A stretch of 64,000 nucleotides of DNA from Psychrobacter urativorans (lineage in GTDB: Bacteria; Pseudomonadota; Gammaproteobacteria; Pseudomonadales; Moraxellaceae), in the NCBI RefSeq assembly GCF_904846695.1, contig NZ_CAJHBR010000006.1, positions 92,400 to 156,399 on the forward strand. The letters are read 5' to 3'. A model generated the notes under the pieces. It was not told the origin of the DNA. It ran no database searches and saw only the letters and a program-made list of their open reading frames with translations. A program made the translations under genes and the position numbers. Below, piece by piece: positions 8,719-16,254 of the stretch; position 1 is the stretch's first letter, and each line of letters starts with the position of its first letter.

Positions 8719-9471
8719 ATGGCGGCAACATTCAGCTTAATCGGTACCATCGAACCGTTTCTACATTGTAATCTTAAAAAAGGCGATTCGATTTATTGTG
8801 AAGCCAATGCAATGGTGATGATGGAGTCTAACCTTGAGCTTAAAGGTAAGCTGCAAGGCGGCTTAGTGCAGTCACTAATGCGCCGTTTTGCCAACGATGA
8901 ATCATTGTTTCAGCAACAGATTGAAGCAGTCAATGGCGAAGGAGATTGTTTGCTAGCTCCTACTCTAGACGGTGATATGCAAATACTAGATGTCGGTGCT
9001 CAGCAGTACACTTTGAGTGACGGTGCCTTTGTAGCGGCACAAACCGGTGTTGATGTTAAAGCTAAAATTCAACGCAATCTTGGTGGGGCTGTATTCGGGG
9101 ATACCGGCGGCTTTATGGTTATGCAGACTCAAGGTAATGGTCAGGTAGTAGTTTCTGGTTTTGGCTCATTATTTGAGATTGAAGTAACCCCGGGTAAAGA
9201 TGTCATTATCGATAATGGTCATGTGGTTTGCTGGGATTCAAATTTAGAGTATAAGCTCTCCGTCGCTACTAGTAAGAAAAAAGGCTTTATGAGTAATATC
9301 ATCAACTCAGTTACTAGCGGTGAAGGTATGGTATTGAATTTTTCAGGTAACGGAAAGGTTGTTATTTGTTCCAGAAATCGTGACAGCTATCAAGGCTGGC
9401 TACAGAGTATCCTAGGCACTAGCTCAGGAGGTCGTGGCGGTAACAGTGGCATGCTAGGTAACCTTTTATAA
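8719..9471 (+). CDS. AIM24-family protein (TIGR00266)
   Basis: A 250-residue protein of the AIM24/TIGR00266 family, a double beta-helix fold first named from yeast mitochondria. In bacteria its members often sit beside TerD genes. Visible marks are the early AMVMMESNLELKGKLQGG stretch, an FGDTGGFMVMQTQGNGQVV core and the end motif VICSRNRDSY followed by a Gly/Ser-rich tail. A ribosome site AAGGA is about ten bases before the ATG. The position between terE and the TerZ-like gene suggests it works with the Ter proteins, perhaps at a membrane surface. Its molecular role is not established. Confidence 0.88.
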   Translation: MAATFSLIGTIEPFLHCNLKKGDSIYCEANAMVMMESNLELKGKLQGGLVQSLMRRFANDESLFQQQIEAVNGEGDCLLAPTLDGDMQILDVGAQQYTLSDGAFVAAQTGVDVKAKIQRNLGGAVFGDTGGFMVMQTQGNGQVVVSGFGSLFEIEVTPGKDVIIDNGHVVCWDSNLEYKLSVATSKKKGFMSNIINSVTSGEGMVLNFSGNGKVVICSRNRDSYQGWLQSILGTSSGGRGGNSGMLGNLL

Positions 9472-9570
9472 ATGCTGCACTATAAGTTATAAGTTCTATT
9501 TTATTAACCGTTTATTTTTAAGAGCTCGTTTCTAATAATTCATTTTAATGACTAGTATAAGGAATATAAC

Positions 9571-10185
9571 ATGGCAGTTAGTCTACAAAAGGGACAGAAA
9601 ATATCCTTAAGCAAAGAAGCCGGCGGTACGCTTACTAAAGTTAAGCTAGGCTTAGGCTGGGATGTTGCACAATCAGCAGCGCCAGAGAAGAAAGGCGGAT
9701 TTTTAGGTAAGCTGTTTGGCGGCGGTAGCGGTGGCGGTGATTCTATCGATTTAGATGCCTCTTGCATTATGTTCGATAGCAATAAACAAGCCGTCGATGC
9801 CATTTGGTTTAGCCAATTGCAGTCCAAAGATGGCAGTATCCTACATACAGGTGATAACCGTACTGGCGATGGCGATGGCGATGATGAAGTCATCAATGTT
9901 GACCTCTCAAAAGTTCCAGCTAATGTGGTTTCACTAGTATTTACAGTAAACAGTTTTACTGGTCAAACCTTTGAGACCGTAGAAAACGCTTTTTGCCGCA
10001 TTGTTAATGCGGATAATAATAGTGAAGTAGCTCGTTATAACTTATCATCGCAAGGTACTCATACTGCTATGATCATGGCTAAAGTCTATCGTCATAATGA
10101 TGAGTGGAAAATGCACGCTATTGGCGAAACTGCTACTGGTCGTACCTTTCATGACTTGATGCCGGCCATTTCTCCGCACGCTTAG
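9571..10185 (+). CDS. terZ: TerD-family protein with a Gly-rich insert (TerZ-like)
   Basis: A 204-residue TerD-family member. After the opening MAVSLQKGQKISL and LGLGWD it carries an insert of about 25 residues (33-57, Lys/Gly-rich, EKKGGFLGKLFGGG) before the DSIDLDAS metal motif. E. coli TerZ has a comparable insert (EEKKGFLGGIFG) at the same place. The calcium loop GDNRTGDGDGDDE (94-106) is intact. The C-terminus ends in HDLMPAISPHA, unlike terD and terE. It is 99 bases after the AIM24 gene and ends in a very strong two-way terminator, so it closes the terE-AIM24-terZ unit. Confidence 0.85.
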   Translation: MAVSLQKGQKISLSKEAGGTLTKVKLGLGWDVAQSAAPEKKGGFLGKLFGGGSGGGDSIDLDASCIMFDSNKQAVDAIWFSQLQSKDGSILHTGDNRTGDGDGDDEVINVDLSKVPANVVSLVFTVNSFTGQTFETVENAFCRIVNADNNSEVARYNLSSQGTHTAMIMAKVYRHNDEWKMHAIGETATGRTFHDLMPAISPHA

Positions 10186-10197
10186 TTAATCACCATA

Positions 10198-10248
10198 GAG
10201 CAATAAAAAAGCCCAGCTATTTAAAATAGCTGGGCTTTTTTATTGCTC
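10198..10248. terminator. bidirectional terminator, near-perfect 51-base palindrome
   Basis: A 25-base-pair perfect inverted repeat with a single central base, containing GCCCAGCTATTT and its complement flanked by A-runs on the left and T-runs on the right. It can end transcription from either side. Confidence 0.92.
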
Positions 10249-10358
10249 CTTATAACTATCAATTTTTAGCTCTACTACTGCCTACCCTACTAATCAATAA
10301 AGCCTTAACTCAAGACTTTGGTTATCTTTTGATGCTTTATGGATATAACACTAATGAG

Positions 10359-10387
10359 CAACTCGTTACTCCTGATGTACAACTCGT
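10359..10387. promoter_or_regulatory. candidate LytTR-regulator operator upstream of yfcC
   Basis: CAACTCGT occurs twice in direct orientation (10359-10366 and 10380-10387) with a 13-base spacer, giving a 21-base period. LytTR regulators typically bind two direct repeats spaced by 12-13 bases. The pair lies 24 bases upstream of a plausible -35 element, and a LytTR regulator is encoded next door. Confidence 0.45.
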
Positions 10388-10411
10388 CGTCTATATGACC
10401 ATTTCGTATGA

Positions 10412-10440
10412 TTCCCAACACTGTCAGTACTTTTTATAAT
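10412..10440 (+). promoter_or_regulatory. probable sigma-70 promoter of yfcC
   Basis: TTCCCA (10412-10417) and a perfect TATAAT (10435-10440) with a 17-base spacer, about 65 bases before the start codon. The poor -35 element fits an activator-dependent promoter. Confidence 0.55.
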
Positions 10441-10504
10441 ACAGTTTTACCTACACAGGACGTATAAGTCATATTCTCTAAAACGGATTATTTGGAGTAA
10501 AAAA

Positions 10505-11947
10505 ATGTCAGACCATAAAATTGATAGCATTGCGAGCGTTGATAAAAAAGTGGGGCAAAAGAAGAATTTCGAGATGCCGCATATCTATGTCATCTTATTT
10601 GTATTCAGTGCCATCGCTGCTATTCTTACCCACTTTATACCCTCTGGTAAATATGACCGTGTCCTTGGACCAGAAGGTAGAACAACCATTGATGCCACCT
10701 CCTACCATCTGATAGAGCAAACGCCTGTTGGGGTCACCGAATTTTTAACTGCTGTGCCTAGGGGTCTTATCGATGCCGGTGAAGTCGTGTTCTTCACATT
10801 CATCATCGGTGGTATGTTTATGGTTCTTAGAAGGACGGGAATTATTGAAGTTGTCGTTGATAAACTAGCGCGTAAATTTGCCAATAATGGTCTACTGCTA
10901 ATAGCCGTTTTAACTACTGTATTTGCTTTTATTGCCACCCTAATTGGTACACCCGAATTATCATTAGTCTATATCCCAGTTATTATGCCGTTGATTATTG
11001 CTTTAGGCTATGACTCGGTAACGGCTGCTGCGATTTCATTATGTGGCACTGGTGCGGGTTTTAGTGCTGGCGTGCTTAATCCAATCAACACAGGGCTTGG
11101 ACAAAAACTATCTGGATTACCAGTATTCTCAGGAATGGGATTACGTTCAATCGTATTTGTTTTAGCAGTCACTGCTGTGATTTTCTTTATTATAAGATAT
11201 GCGAAGAAGATTAAGAAAGATCCTTCAAAAAGTTATGTCTATGAAGAGGATAGTGAAAAGAGAATAGAGTTTAATCAAATTGTTGGTGGTACTGCTCTTA
11301 CCATGACATTTCGTCAGAAGCTAGCTGCCTATGCCACGCTCATTCTATTTGCAGTACTTGTATACGGCGTGCTGCAGCAAGGCTGGTTTATGATAGAGAT
11401 GTCTGGACTCTTTGTCATCATGGGCATCGTCGTTGGAATGATTGCTGGTCTTAAGCTAACTGAGATATGTGATGGATTTAACCAAGGTTTTAAAGATGTA
11501 TTGATGGGCGCGTTTATCGTTGGCTTAGCTCGCGCAGTCGCTGTCGTCTTAGAAGATGGCAACGTTATGGATACCCTTGTACACTCTTTAGGGACTTTAG
11601 TTGGAGACTTGCCCCCTGAGCTTGCAGCTGTTGGTATGTATTTCGTCCAAACTGCAATTAATTTTGTAATCTCTTCTGGCAGTGGCCAAGCTCTAGTGAC
11701 TATGCCTATCATGGCACCGCTTGCTGATTTGGTTGGCGTAACTAGACAAACAGCGGTACTAGCCTATCAACTTGGCGATGGCTTTACCCACGTTCTCTTC
11801 CCTACCAGCGGATATTTTATGGCGGCCCTAGTTATCGCTGGTGTGCCTTATCAAAAATGGATGCGCTTTTTCTTACCTCTTTTTGCCGTTTGGGCCATGA
11901 TTGCCATTGGCTCGTTAATTGTCGCTCAAATGATTGGTTGGTCATAA
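10505..11947 (+). CDS. yfcC: YfcC-family membrane carrier (DcuC/arginine-ornithine antiporter-like)
   Basis: A 480-residue integral membrane protein of the YfcC group in the DcuC family, with about 12 spans. Characteristic stretches are an early THFIPSGKYDR loop, EVVFFTFIIGGMFMVLRRTG, GTGAGFSAGVLNPINTGLGQ and, near the end, SSGSGQALVTMPIMAPLADL. Members move C4-dicarboxylates, basic amino acids or related acids; the substrate is not known here. A LytS/LytTR two-component pair is encoded convergently just beyond the terminator. Because such pairs often control a nearby carrier gene, and candidate repeats lie upstream of the promoter, regulation by that pair is likely but inferred. Confidence 0.85.
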   Translation: MSDHKIDSIASVDKKVGQKKNFEMPHIYVILFVFSAIAAILTHFIPSGKYDRVLGPEGRTTIDATSYHLIEQTPVGVTEFLTAVPRGLIDAGEVVFFTFIIGGMFMVLRRTGIIEVVVDKLARKFANNGLLLIAVLTTVFAFIATLIGTPELSLVYIPVIMPLIIALGYDSVTAAAISLCGTGAGFSAGVLNPINTGLGQKLSGLPVFSGMGLRSIVFVLAVTAVIFFIIRYAKKIKKDPSKSYVYEEDSEKRIEFNQIVGGTALTMTFRQKLAAYATLILFAVLVYGVLQQGWFMIEMSGLFVIMGIVVGMIAGLKLTEICDGFNQGFKDVLMGAFIVGLARAVAVVLEDGNVMDTLVHSLGTLVGDLPPELAAVGMYFVQTAINFVISSGSGQALVTMPIMAPLADLVGVTRQTAVLAYQLGDGFTHVLFPTSGYFMAALVIAGVPYQKWMRFFLPLFAVWAMIAIGSLIVAQMIGWS

Positions 11948-11973
11948 CCAATTATTAAATAGCTTTGTTCAGA

Positions 11974-12016
11974 TAAGGCGGGTAAATGTTTATTACATCT
12001 ACCCGCCTTATTTTTT
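11974..12016 (+). terminator. rho-independent terminator after yfcC
   Basis: TAAGGCGGGT pairs with ACCCGCCTTA (12001-12010), with an inner ATGT/ACAT stem, followed by six T residues. It stands between convergent yfcC and the LytTR gene. Confidence 0.9.
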
Positions 12017-12752
12017 ATAACTCAAGAAGTTGTTTGACTACTTTAACGTAAGAACGACTTACCGAGATTTTAGCGCCGTTTTTTAGGATAATTAAATAGG
12101 TTCGATTAAACCAAGGCTCTAATGCTGCTATTTGTTTTATATTGACGATATAGCCTCTATGCACTTGAATAAAATCATCACCAAGCTTATCCATCATTTT
12201 ATAAAGTAAAGTATCAGTTATATATTTTTTTTCTATAGTTTGAACATAAGCTTGCCGATTTTCTGTTCCTATATATAAGATATCTTTAGTATTGATAACT
12301 ATAATTCGATCTTCCTCTTTTATACTAATACTATGTTTCTTGTCCTTACTAACTAAGGGCAAAATCTCAACCTTACTCTCTGTATAAGATGTACTACTCA
12401 GCTTCACTAACTTATTCACTGCTTTTAGCAGGCGCACTCTATCAATGGGTTTGACTATATAATCTATAGCATCTAATTCAAATGCGTCCAGCGCATATTC
12501 ATCATAAGCAGTCACGAAAACAATCATAGGTGGCTTTTTCATATTGCGAAATTGTTTGGCAAGTTGAAGACCGTTGCCGTTCTCGAGTTCTATATCCAAA
12601 AAAACGGCATCTGGTTGCTTGTCATTGATATCCCATAAAGCTTGATGCATGTCTTCAGCTTCACCAATAACATTGATCTTACCTGTCTCCTTTAGTAGGT
12701 AAATCAATTCTTGTCTAGCCAGCACTTCATCTTCAATAACATATACATTCAT
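12015..12752 (-). CDS. LytTR-family response regulator (BtsR/LytR type)
   Basis: A two-component response regulator of 245 residues. The N-terminal receiver domain (about 1-120) has the acidic pocket (E7, D8, E9), phospho-acceptor D53 in VFLDIE and the KPID lysine. A LytTR DNA-binding domain (about 140-240) ends in SRSYVKVVKQLLEL. I chose the ATG at 12752 because AAGGAA lies eight bases upstream; a GTG two codons earlier is too close to it. That ribosome site overlaps the stop codon region of the kinase gene, so translation is probably coupled. The likely target is the convergent yfcC gene. Confidence 0.9.
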   Translation of the reverse strand: MNVYVIEDEVLARQELIYLLKETGKINVIGEAEDMHQALWDINDKQPDAVFLDIELENGNGLQLAKQFRNMKKPPMIVFVTAYDEYALDAFELDAIDYIVKPIDRVRLLKAVNKLVKLSSTSYTESKVEILPLVSKDKKHSISIKEEDRIIVINTKDILYIGTENRQAYVQTIEKKYITDTLLYKMMDKLGDDFIQVHRGYIVNIKQIAALEPWFNRTYLIILKNGAKISVSRSYVKVVKQLLEL

Positions 12753-12764
12753 CGACACGTTTCC

Positions 12765-14513
12765 TTAGTGTTCAACTGGCAATATAATTATAACCTTAGT
12801 CCCTTTACCCATATCGCTATTTACTACAAAGCAAGCCTCTTGACTATATAATGCGGTAAGTCGTTCTTTTATGTTAAATAATGCCGTACCACTGCCATCT
12901 TTAGATGACTGTACCACTCGCTCACCCAAATCTACTATTCGATCCGCTGCCACCCCAACACCATTATCAGCTACTTCAATTGAGATCAAGGTTTCTGATA
13001 CTCTCTTAATGTCAATACTCACTTTACCTTTGGCTTTTGTCTTTTTAAATCCGCCATACTTTATCGCATTCTCTACCAAAGGTTGAATGATAAAAGGTGG
13101 AATGCCATAGTCAATCAACTCAGGATCTATTGCTATATGCACCTCAAATTTATCTGGGAAACGTGCTTGTTCAATAGCCAAATAGGCTTGTACGTTTTCC
13201 ATCTCCTTACTGATCGGTACTAAAAAATCAGCAATACCTGATAAATTGTTGCGCAAATAAGTAGATAAGTGCAGTAATAAATCTCGAGCTAGCATGGGAT
13301 CAATTCTACATAAAGCGACGATGGTATTAAGGGCATTGAACAAAAAATGCGGTTGTATCTGTGCTTGTAATGCCTCAATTTTTGCATTTTGTAGCAATAA
13401 ATTATGACGTTCAATCTCACCAAGCTCTAGTTGATTTGAGAACAGCTTACCAAGACCTTCAACCAATTCCTTTTCAACGGAAGTAATGTGAGTCGAGCTT
13501 GCGTAGTAAAAAGTGATCGTACCAATGGTTTTATCATGGACATAAAAGGGGACCACTATAAAGGCTCTGCTATTAGATTTTTTAGAAAACAGCCATTTTG
13601 CTCTTGGTTCCCTTAACACTGATTTGCCAGTTGCTAAAACCTGCTTGCGTAAGACCAAATCTTCTTGTTCGTGTCTTTTGTGATTACTCAATGACCCAGT
13701 ATAAGCCAGCTCACGAATACCTCTAGTAATCGCAACATGCTCGACTCCCGTTAATTGCTTGATAATCTTAGTGCTTTCTTTAGCTGATTTCTCATTCAAA
13801 CCCCCTCGAAATAAGGAGAAAGTGCGGTCAGCAATTGAAAAGGTTTTAACGGTTTGATTGGCTCTGGTTCTCTCTTCTTCTTGTACGACGTTATAAAAAA
13901 TCATGGCACAGATCCATATTCCTATACCATTAACAATAATAATTGGGGGGCCTGTAAAACTAATTAATTCAAAGGCGGCACGATGATTGTCAGCTATAAA
14001 GGGAATAGCCAAAATTTGGACCGTTAGAATGACAATACTGGTAAAAAACATGTACTTGGGTTTAATAAATCGCATTTCGCGCCACTTGTAACCAAACCAT
14101 CCTGCAAGACAGCCTCCTAAGATAGATACCCAAAGAGTAGCCTCACTGATAAAGCCACCCATTAATAACCGATGCCCACCAGCAATAATGGATGCGCCTA
14201 TACCCACTATTGGACCGCCGAAGAAACCGCCAATAATAATGCCGATATTTCGTGTGTCCGCTACTGCATTATTTGTCTGAAGCGTAGGGTTCCACAAATT
14301 AGATACAACACTTTGATTGCCAGGCTCTACCACAAGAGCGGTATAGTTACCGATGACGCCGAACATACCGAATATTATTATTAATACGAATAATCCCCCT
14401 ATGCCGACTCTCTGGTAAATCATCTTTCTAAATATAGGCAGTCTAGTAATTAGATAAGCAATAGTAATAATGAGGGTCATTCTTGAGAGCATTTGGAGCA
14501 ATATTTCCCACAT
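12765..14513 (-). CDS. LytS-family sensor histidine kinase
   Basis: A 582-residue membrane kinase of the LytS/BtsS class. It has an N-terminal multi-span 5TMR-LYT sensor region (about 1-210, containing the NTRxIG-like TRNIGIIIGGFFGGP motif), a GAF-like domain (about 225-365), the His_kinase region with the phospho-acceptor H389 in QIQPHFLFNALNT, and a C-terminal HATPase domain with the N-box LVENAIKYG and a GVGV glycine loop. E. coli BtsS has the same layout and senses pyruvate. The signal here is unknown. The partner regulator lies directly downstream. Confidence 0.92.
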   Translation of the reverse strand: MWEILLQMLSRMTLIITIAYLITRLPIFRKMIYQRVGIGGLFVLIIIFGMFGVIGNYTALVVEPGNQSVVSNLWNPTLQTNNAVADTRNIGIIIGGFFGGPIVGIGASIIAGGHRLLMGGFISEATLWVSILGGCLAGWFGYKWREMRFIKPKYMFFTSIVILTVQILAIPFIADNHRAAFELISFTGPPIIIVNGIGIWICAMIFYNVVQEEERTRANQTVKTFSIADRTFSLFRGGLNEKSAKESTKIIKQLTGVEHVAITRGIRELAYTGSLSNHKRHEQEDLVLRKQVLATGKSVLREPRAKWLFSKKSNSRAFIVVPFYVHDKTIGTITFYYASSTHITSVEKELVEGLGKLFSNQLELGEIERHNLLLQNAKIEALQAQIQPHFLFNALNTIVALCRIDPMLARDLLLHLSTYLRNNLSGIADFLVPISKEMENVQAYLAIEQARFPDKFEVHIAIDPELIDYGIPPFIIQPLVENAIKYGGFKKTKAKGKVSIDIKRVSETLISIEVADNGVGVAADRIVDLGERVVQSSKDGSGTALFNIKERLTALYSQEACFVVNSDMGKGTKVIIILPVEH

Positions 14514-14553
14514 CGAAATATCTCATTTTTATAGTGGCTATAGGAGGTGCTGC

Positions 14554-14679
14554 ATGCCTAAAACGTGTTTAGAACATAGCAGGTGTTTAAAGTATCTAAG
14601 TTTTTTAGAGCATATAAGCTGCTTAGAACATGACAATTTTTTGAAGCATAAGCGTTGTTTAAGGCAAATAAAGGCTTGA
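14554..14679 (+). CDS. small hexapeptide-repeat ORF (41 residues), unknown function
   Basis: A short frame preceded by a near-perfect Shine-Dalgarno sequence (AGGAGGT, 14542-14548, five bases from the ATG). After MPKT the whole protein is six six-residue units of the form (C/F)L(E/K/R)(H/Y/Q)xx, giving four cysteines and several histidines, then a single A and a stop. The units are diverged at the DNA level but keep frame and pattern. I recognise no family. It begins 40 bases from the divergent LytS gene. It may be a true small protein, a leader or only translated minisatellite DNA; the strong ribosome site favours translation. Confidence 0.4.
   Translation: MPKTCLEHSRCLKYLSFLEHISCLEHDNFLKHKRCLRQIKA
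14566..14673. repeat. 18-base degenerate tandem repeat, six units
   Basis: Six consecutive 18-base units of the type TGTTTAGAACATNNNNNN, each differing at several bases. The period equals six codons and matches the hexapeptide pattern of the small ORF that contains it. Confidence 0.75.
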
Positions 14680-14710
14680 AAATATATAGGCGGTTTAACA
14701 AGTACTGACC

Positions 14711-14745
14711 ACTCTAGCAACGACTGCCAAAATCGTCACTAGAGT
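14711..14745. terminator. hairpin between the small ORF and terA
   Basis: ACTCTAG (14711-14717) pairs with CTAGAGT (14739-14745), and ACGA pairs with TCGT inside, separated by a CA/CA mismatch. No clear T-tract on either strand, so it is only a possible two-way terminator between the small ORF (plus) and terA (minus). Confidence 0.35.
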
Positions 14746-14775
14746 GTAATTGACCTATTATTAGTGCTAAAAACC

Positions 14776-15996
14776 TTACTTGCGACCACGCTTCCAACTA
14801 AAGCCCCAATTAAAGGCTTTGTCCATCTCTTGATGGCCTTTAAAGTACTGGTTAATACGCTCAACGTTGATACTGCCTTGTTGGTTTACCAAGCGTGCAA
14901 TCGCACACATTGGCAAGTTGCCAGCTCCTTCAGTTAAACGAGTCTCGATCGGTGGCTGCTCAGGAACATGCACTGTCACTACCCCATCAGTTTGAGCCCA
15001 ATTGGGTGCGCCTTCGTAGATAAAGGCAAAGATAAACACCTCTTCAATCTGTGCCCACTGCTGACCATTGATATCTAGCCATTCACCGCCACTAACTTGT
15101 CCGGTTCTATCATCTGCACGCAAACAAACATAAGGGGCTGACTGCAAGCTGCCAAAGCGATTGCCTAGGGCTTGAATCAGAGTCTTTTCGCCATTTTTAA
15201 GGTGGATCATTGCCCCAACATCGAGATCAATACCACTAGCGCCATGCTGCTTGAACAAGTCGCCTAGCAAGCCTTTTTTAGGGGCAGCCTTATCCGTATT
15301 TGGACGTTGATTCCAGTCTAAGTTGACTGATATTTTACCAAAATCGTCGCGTTTTTTTAGATTAATGCTGGATTGATTTTTGGTCAAAGTAATTTTACTG
15401 AGGTTAATCGAAGAAGCTGCCGGAATAGGTGGTGGACTATTGGCAGCATTGGCTTGCGCAGGTTTTGAGGTGTTGATAGCTGCGGCAGGTACAGGTGCTT
15501 CATCCGCAATCTCTACCCCGAAGTGCTCCGATAAAGGTTTTAGCCCGCCCTCAAAGCCTTGAGCGATAAAACGGAACTTCCAATTACCTTGACGGCGATA
15601 ACATTCTGCTAAGATGATAGCTTTCTCGTTGCGTCCAGCGCTACTGAGCTGACAAGTCATTAATACTTGGCTGCCTTGCAATACTTGAATATCTACATCA
15701 CCAATTTGGGCCAACGTTTGGGCGCTAGAAAACGCTAAAGCAATCTTATCAATATTGGCAGGTTGACTCGATAAATTGATATCGAAGAACCCATCGCTAT
15801 CATGACCGCGAAAGCTCACACTATTATCATCGCTACTAGTCTGTCCATAAAAAATCATGTCGCCATCACCGCGCACTTTACCTTGTGTGGTTAAGCGATA
15901 AGCGGCGCAGTCAATAGAGCTCTGGCTCAAGATACGGATGCTAATATTATCAGTTGGTAGCGGCGCATTGGCTCCAGCAATCAGCTTTTGGCTCAT
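14776..15996 (-). CDS. terA: TerA-like two-domain TerD-family protein
   Basis: A 406-residue protein with two TerD-like domains joined by a Pro/Ala-rich linker (about 165-195), the length and layout of TerA. In the N-terminal domain the calcium loop is degenerate (RGHDSDGFFD instead of [13 protein letters not shown]). The C-terminal domain keeps the GIDLDVGAMIHL metal motif (about 255-266) and a variant loop ADDRTGQVSGGEW. It ends in a basic tail (WKRGRK). It is divergent from the ATP-grasp gene with about 258 bases between, a shared regulatory region. It is probably cytoplasmic and may bind a ligand or scaffold other Ter proteins. Confidence 0.88.
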   Translation of the reverse strand: MSQKLIAGANAPLPTDNISIRILSQSSIDCAAYRLTTQGKVRGDGDMIFYGQTSSDDNSVSFRGHDSDGFFDINLSSQPANIDKIALAFSSAQTLAQIGDVDIQVLQGSQVLMTCQLSSAGRNEKAIILAECYRRQGNWKFRFIAQGFEGGLKPLSEHFGVEIADEAPVPAAAINTSKPAQANAANSPPPIPAASSINLSKITLTKNQSSINLKKRDDFGKISVNLDWNQRPNTDKAAPKKGLLGDLFKQHGASGIDLDVGAMIHLKNGEKTLIQALGNRFGSLQSAPYVCLRADDRTGQVSGGEWLDINGQQWAQIEEVFIFAFIYEGAPNWAQTDGVVTVHVPEQPPIETRLTEGAGNLPMCAIARLVNQQGSINVERINQYFKGHQEMDKAFNWGFSWKRGRK

Positions 15997-16254
15997 ACTA
16001 TTGGTCCTTTAAAGTCGTTATAATTAAGGGGTAACAGGGTTTTTAGCATTGACCTATAGTAGCATGAATAAAGCGACTGTCTTGCTCGGTTGAAGCCTAA
16101 CCTTAATAATCATAGTATTGCTTATACTGTCTTTTTGTTAGATTTCAAAGCTGCATTTATGACCATTTACTGTTGTATCTACAGTGGGTTTTGCGCATAA
16201 TCTCTCAACTACTTAGCCTGACCTCAATACTGATAAGCCAACCCTGAGAAAGTT

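Noticed and set aside
14538..14720. 60-codon minus-strand frame over the 18-base repeats
   Set aside because: It also shows a six-residue pattern, but this follows from the DNA repeat; it has no ribosome site comparable with that of the plus-strand ORF.
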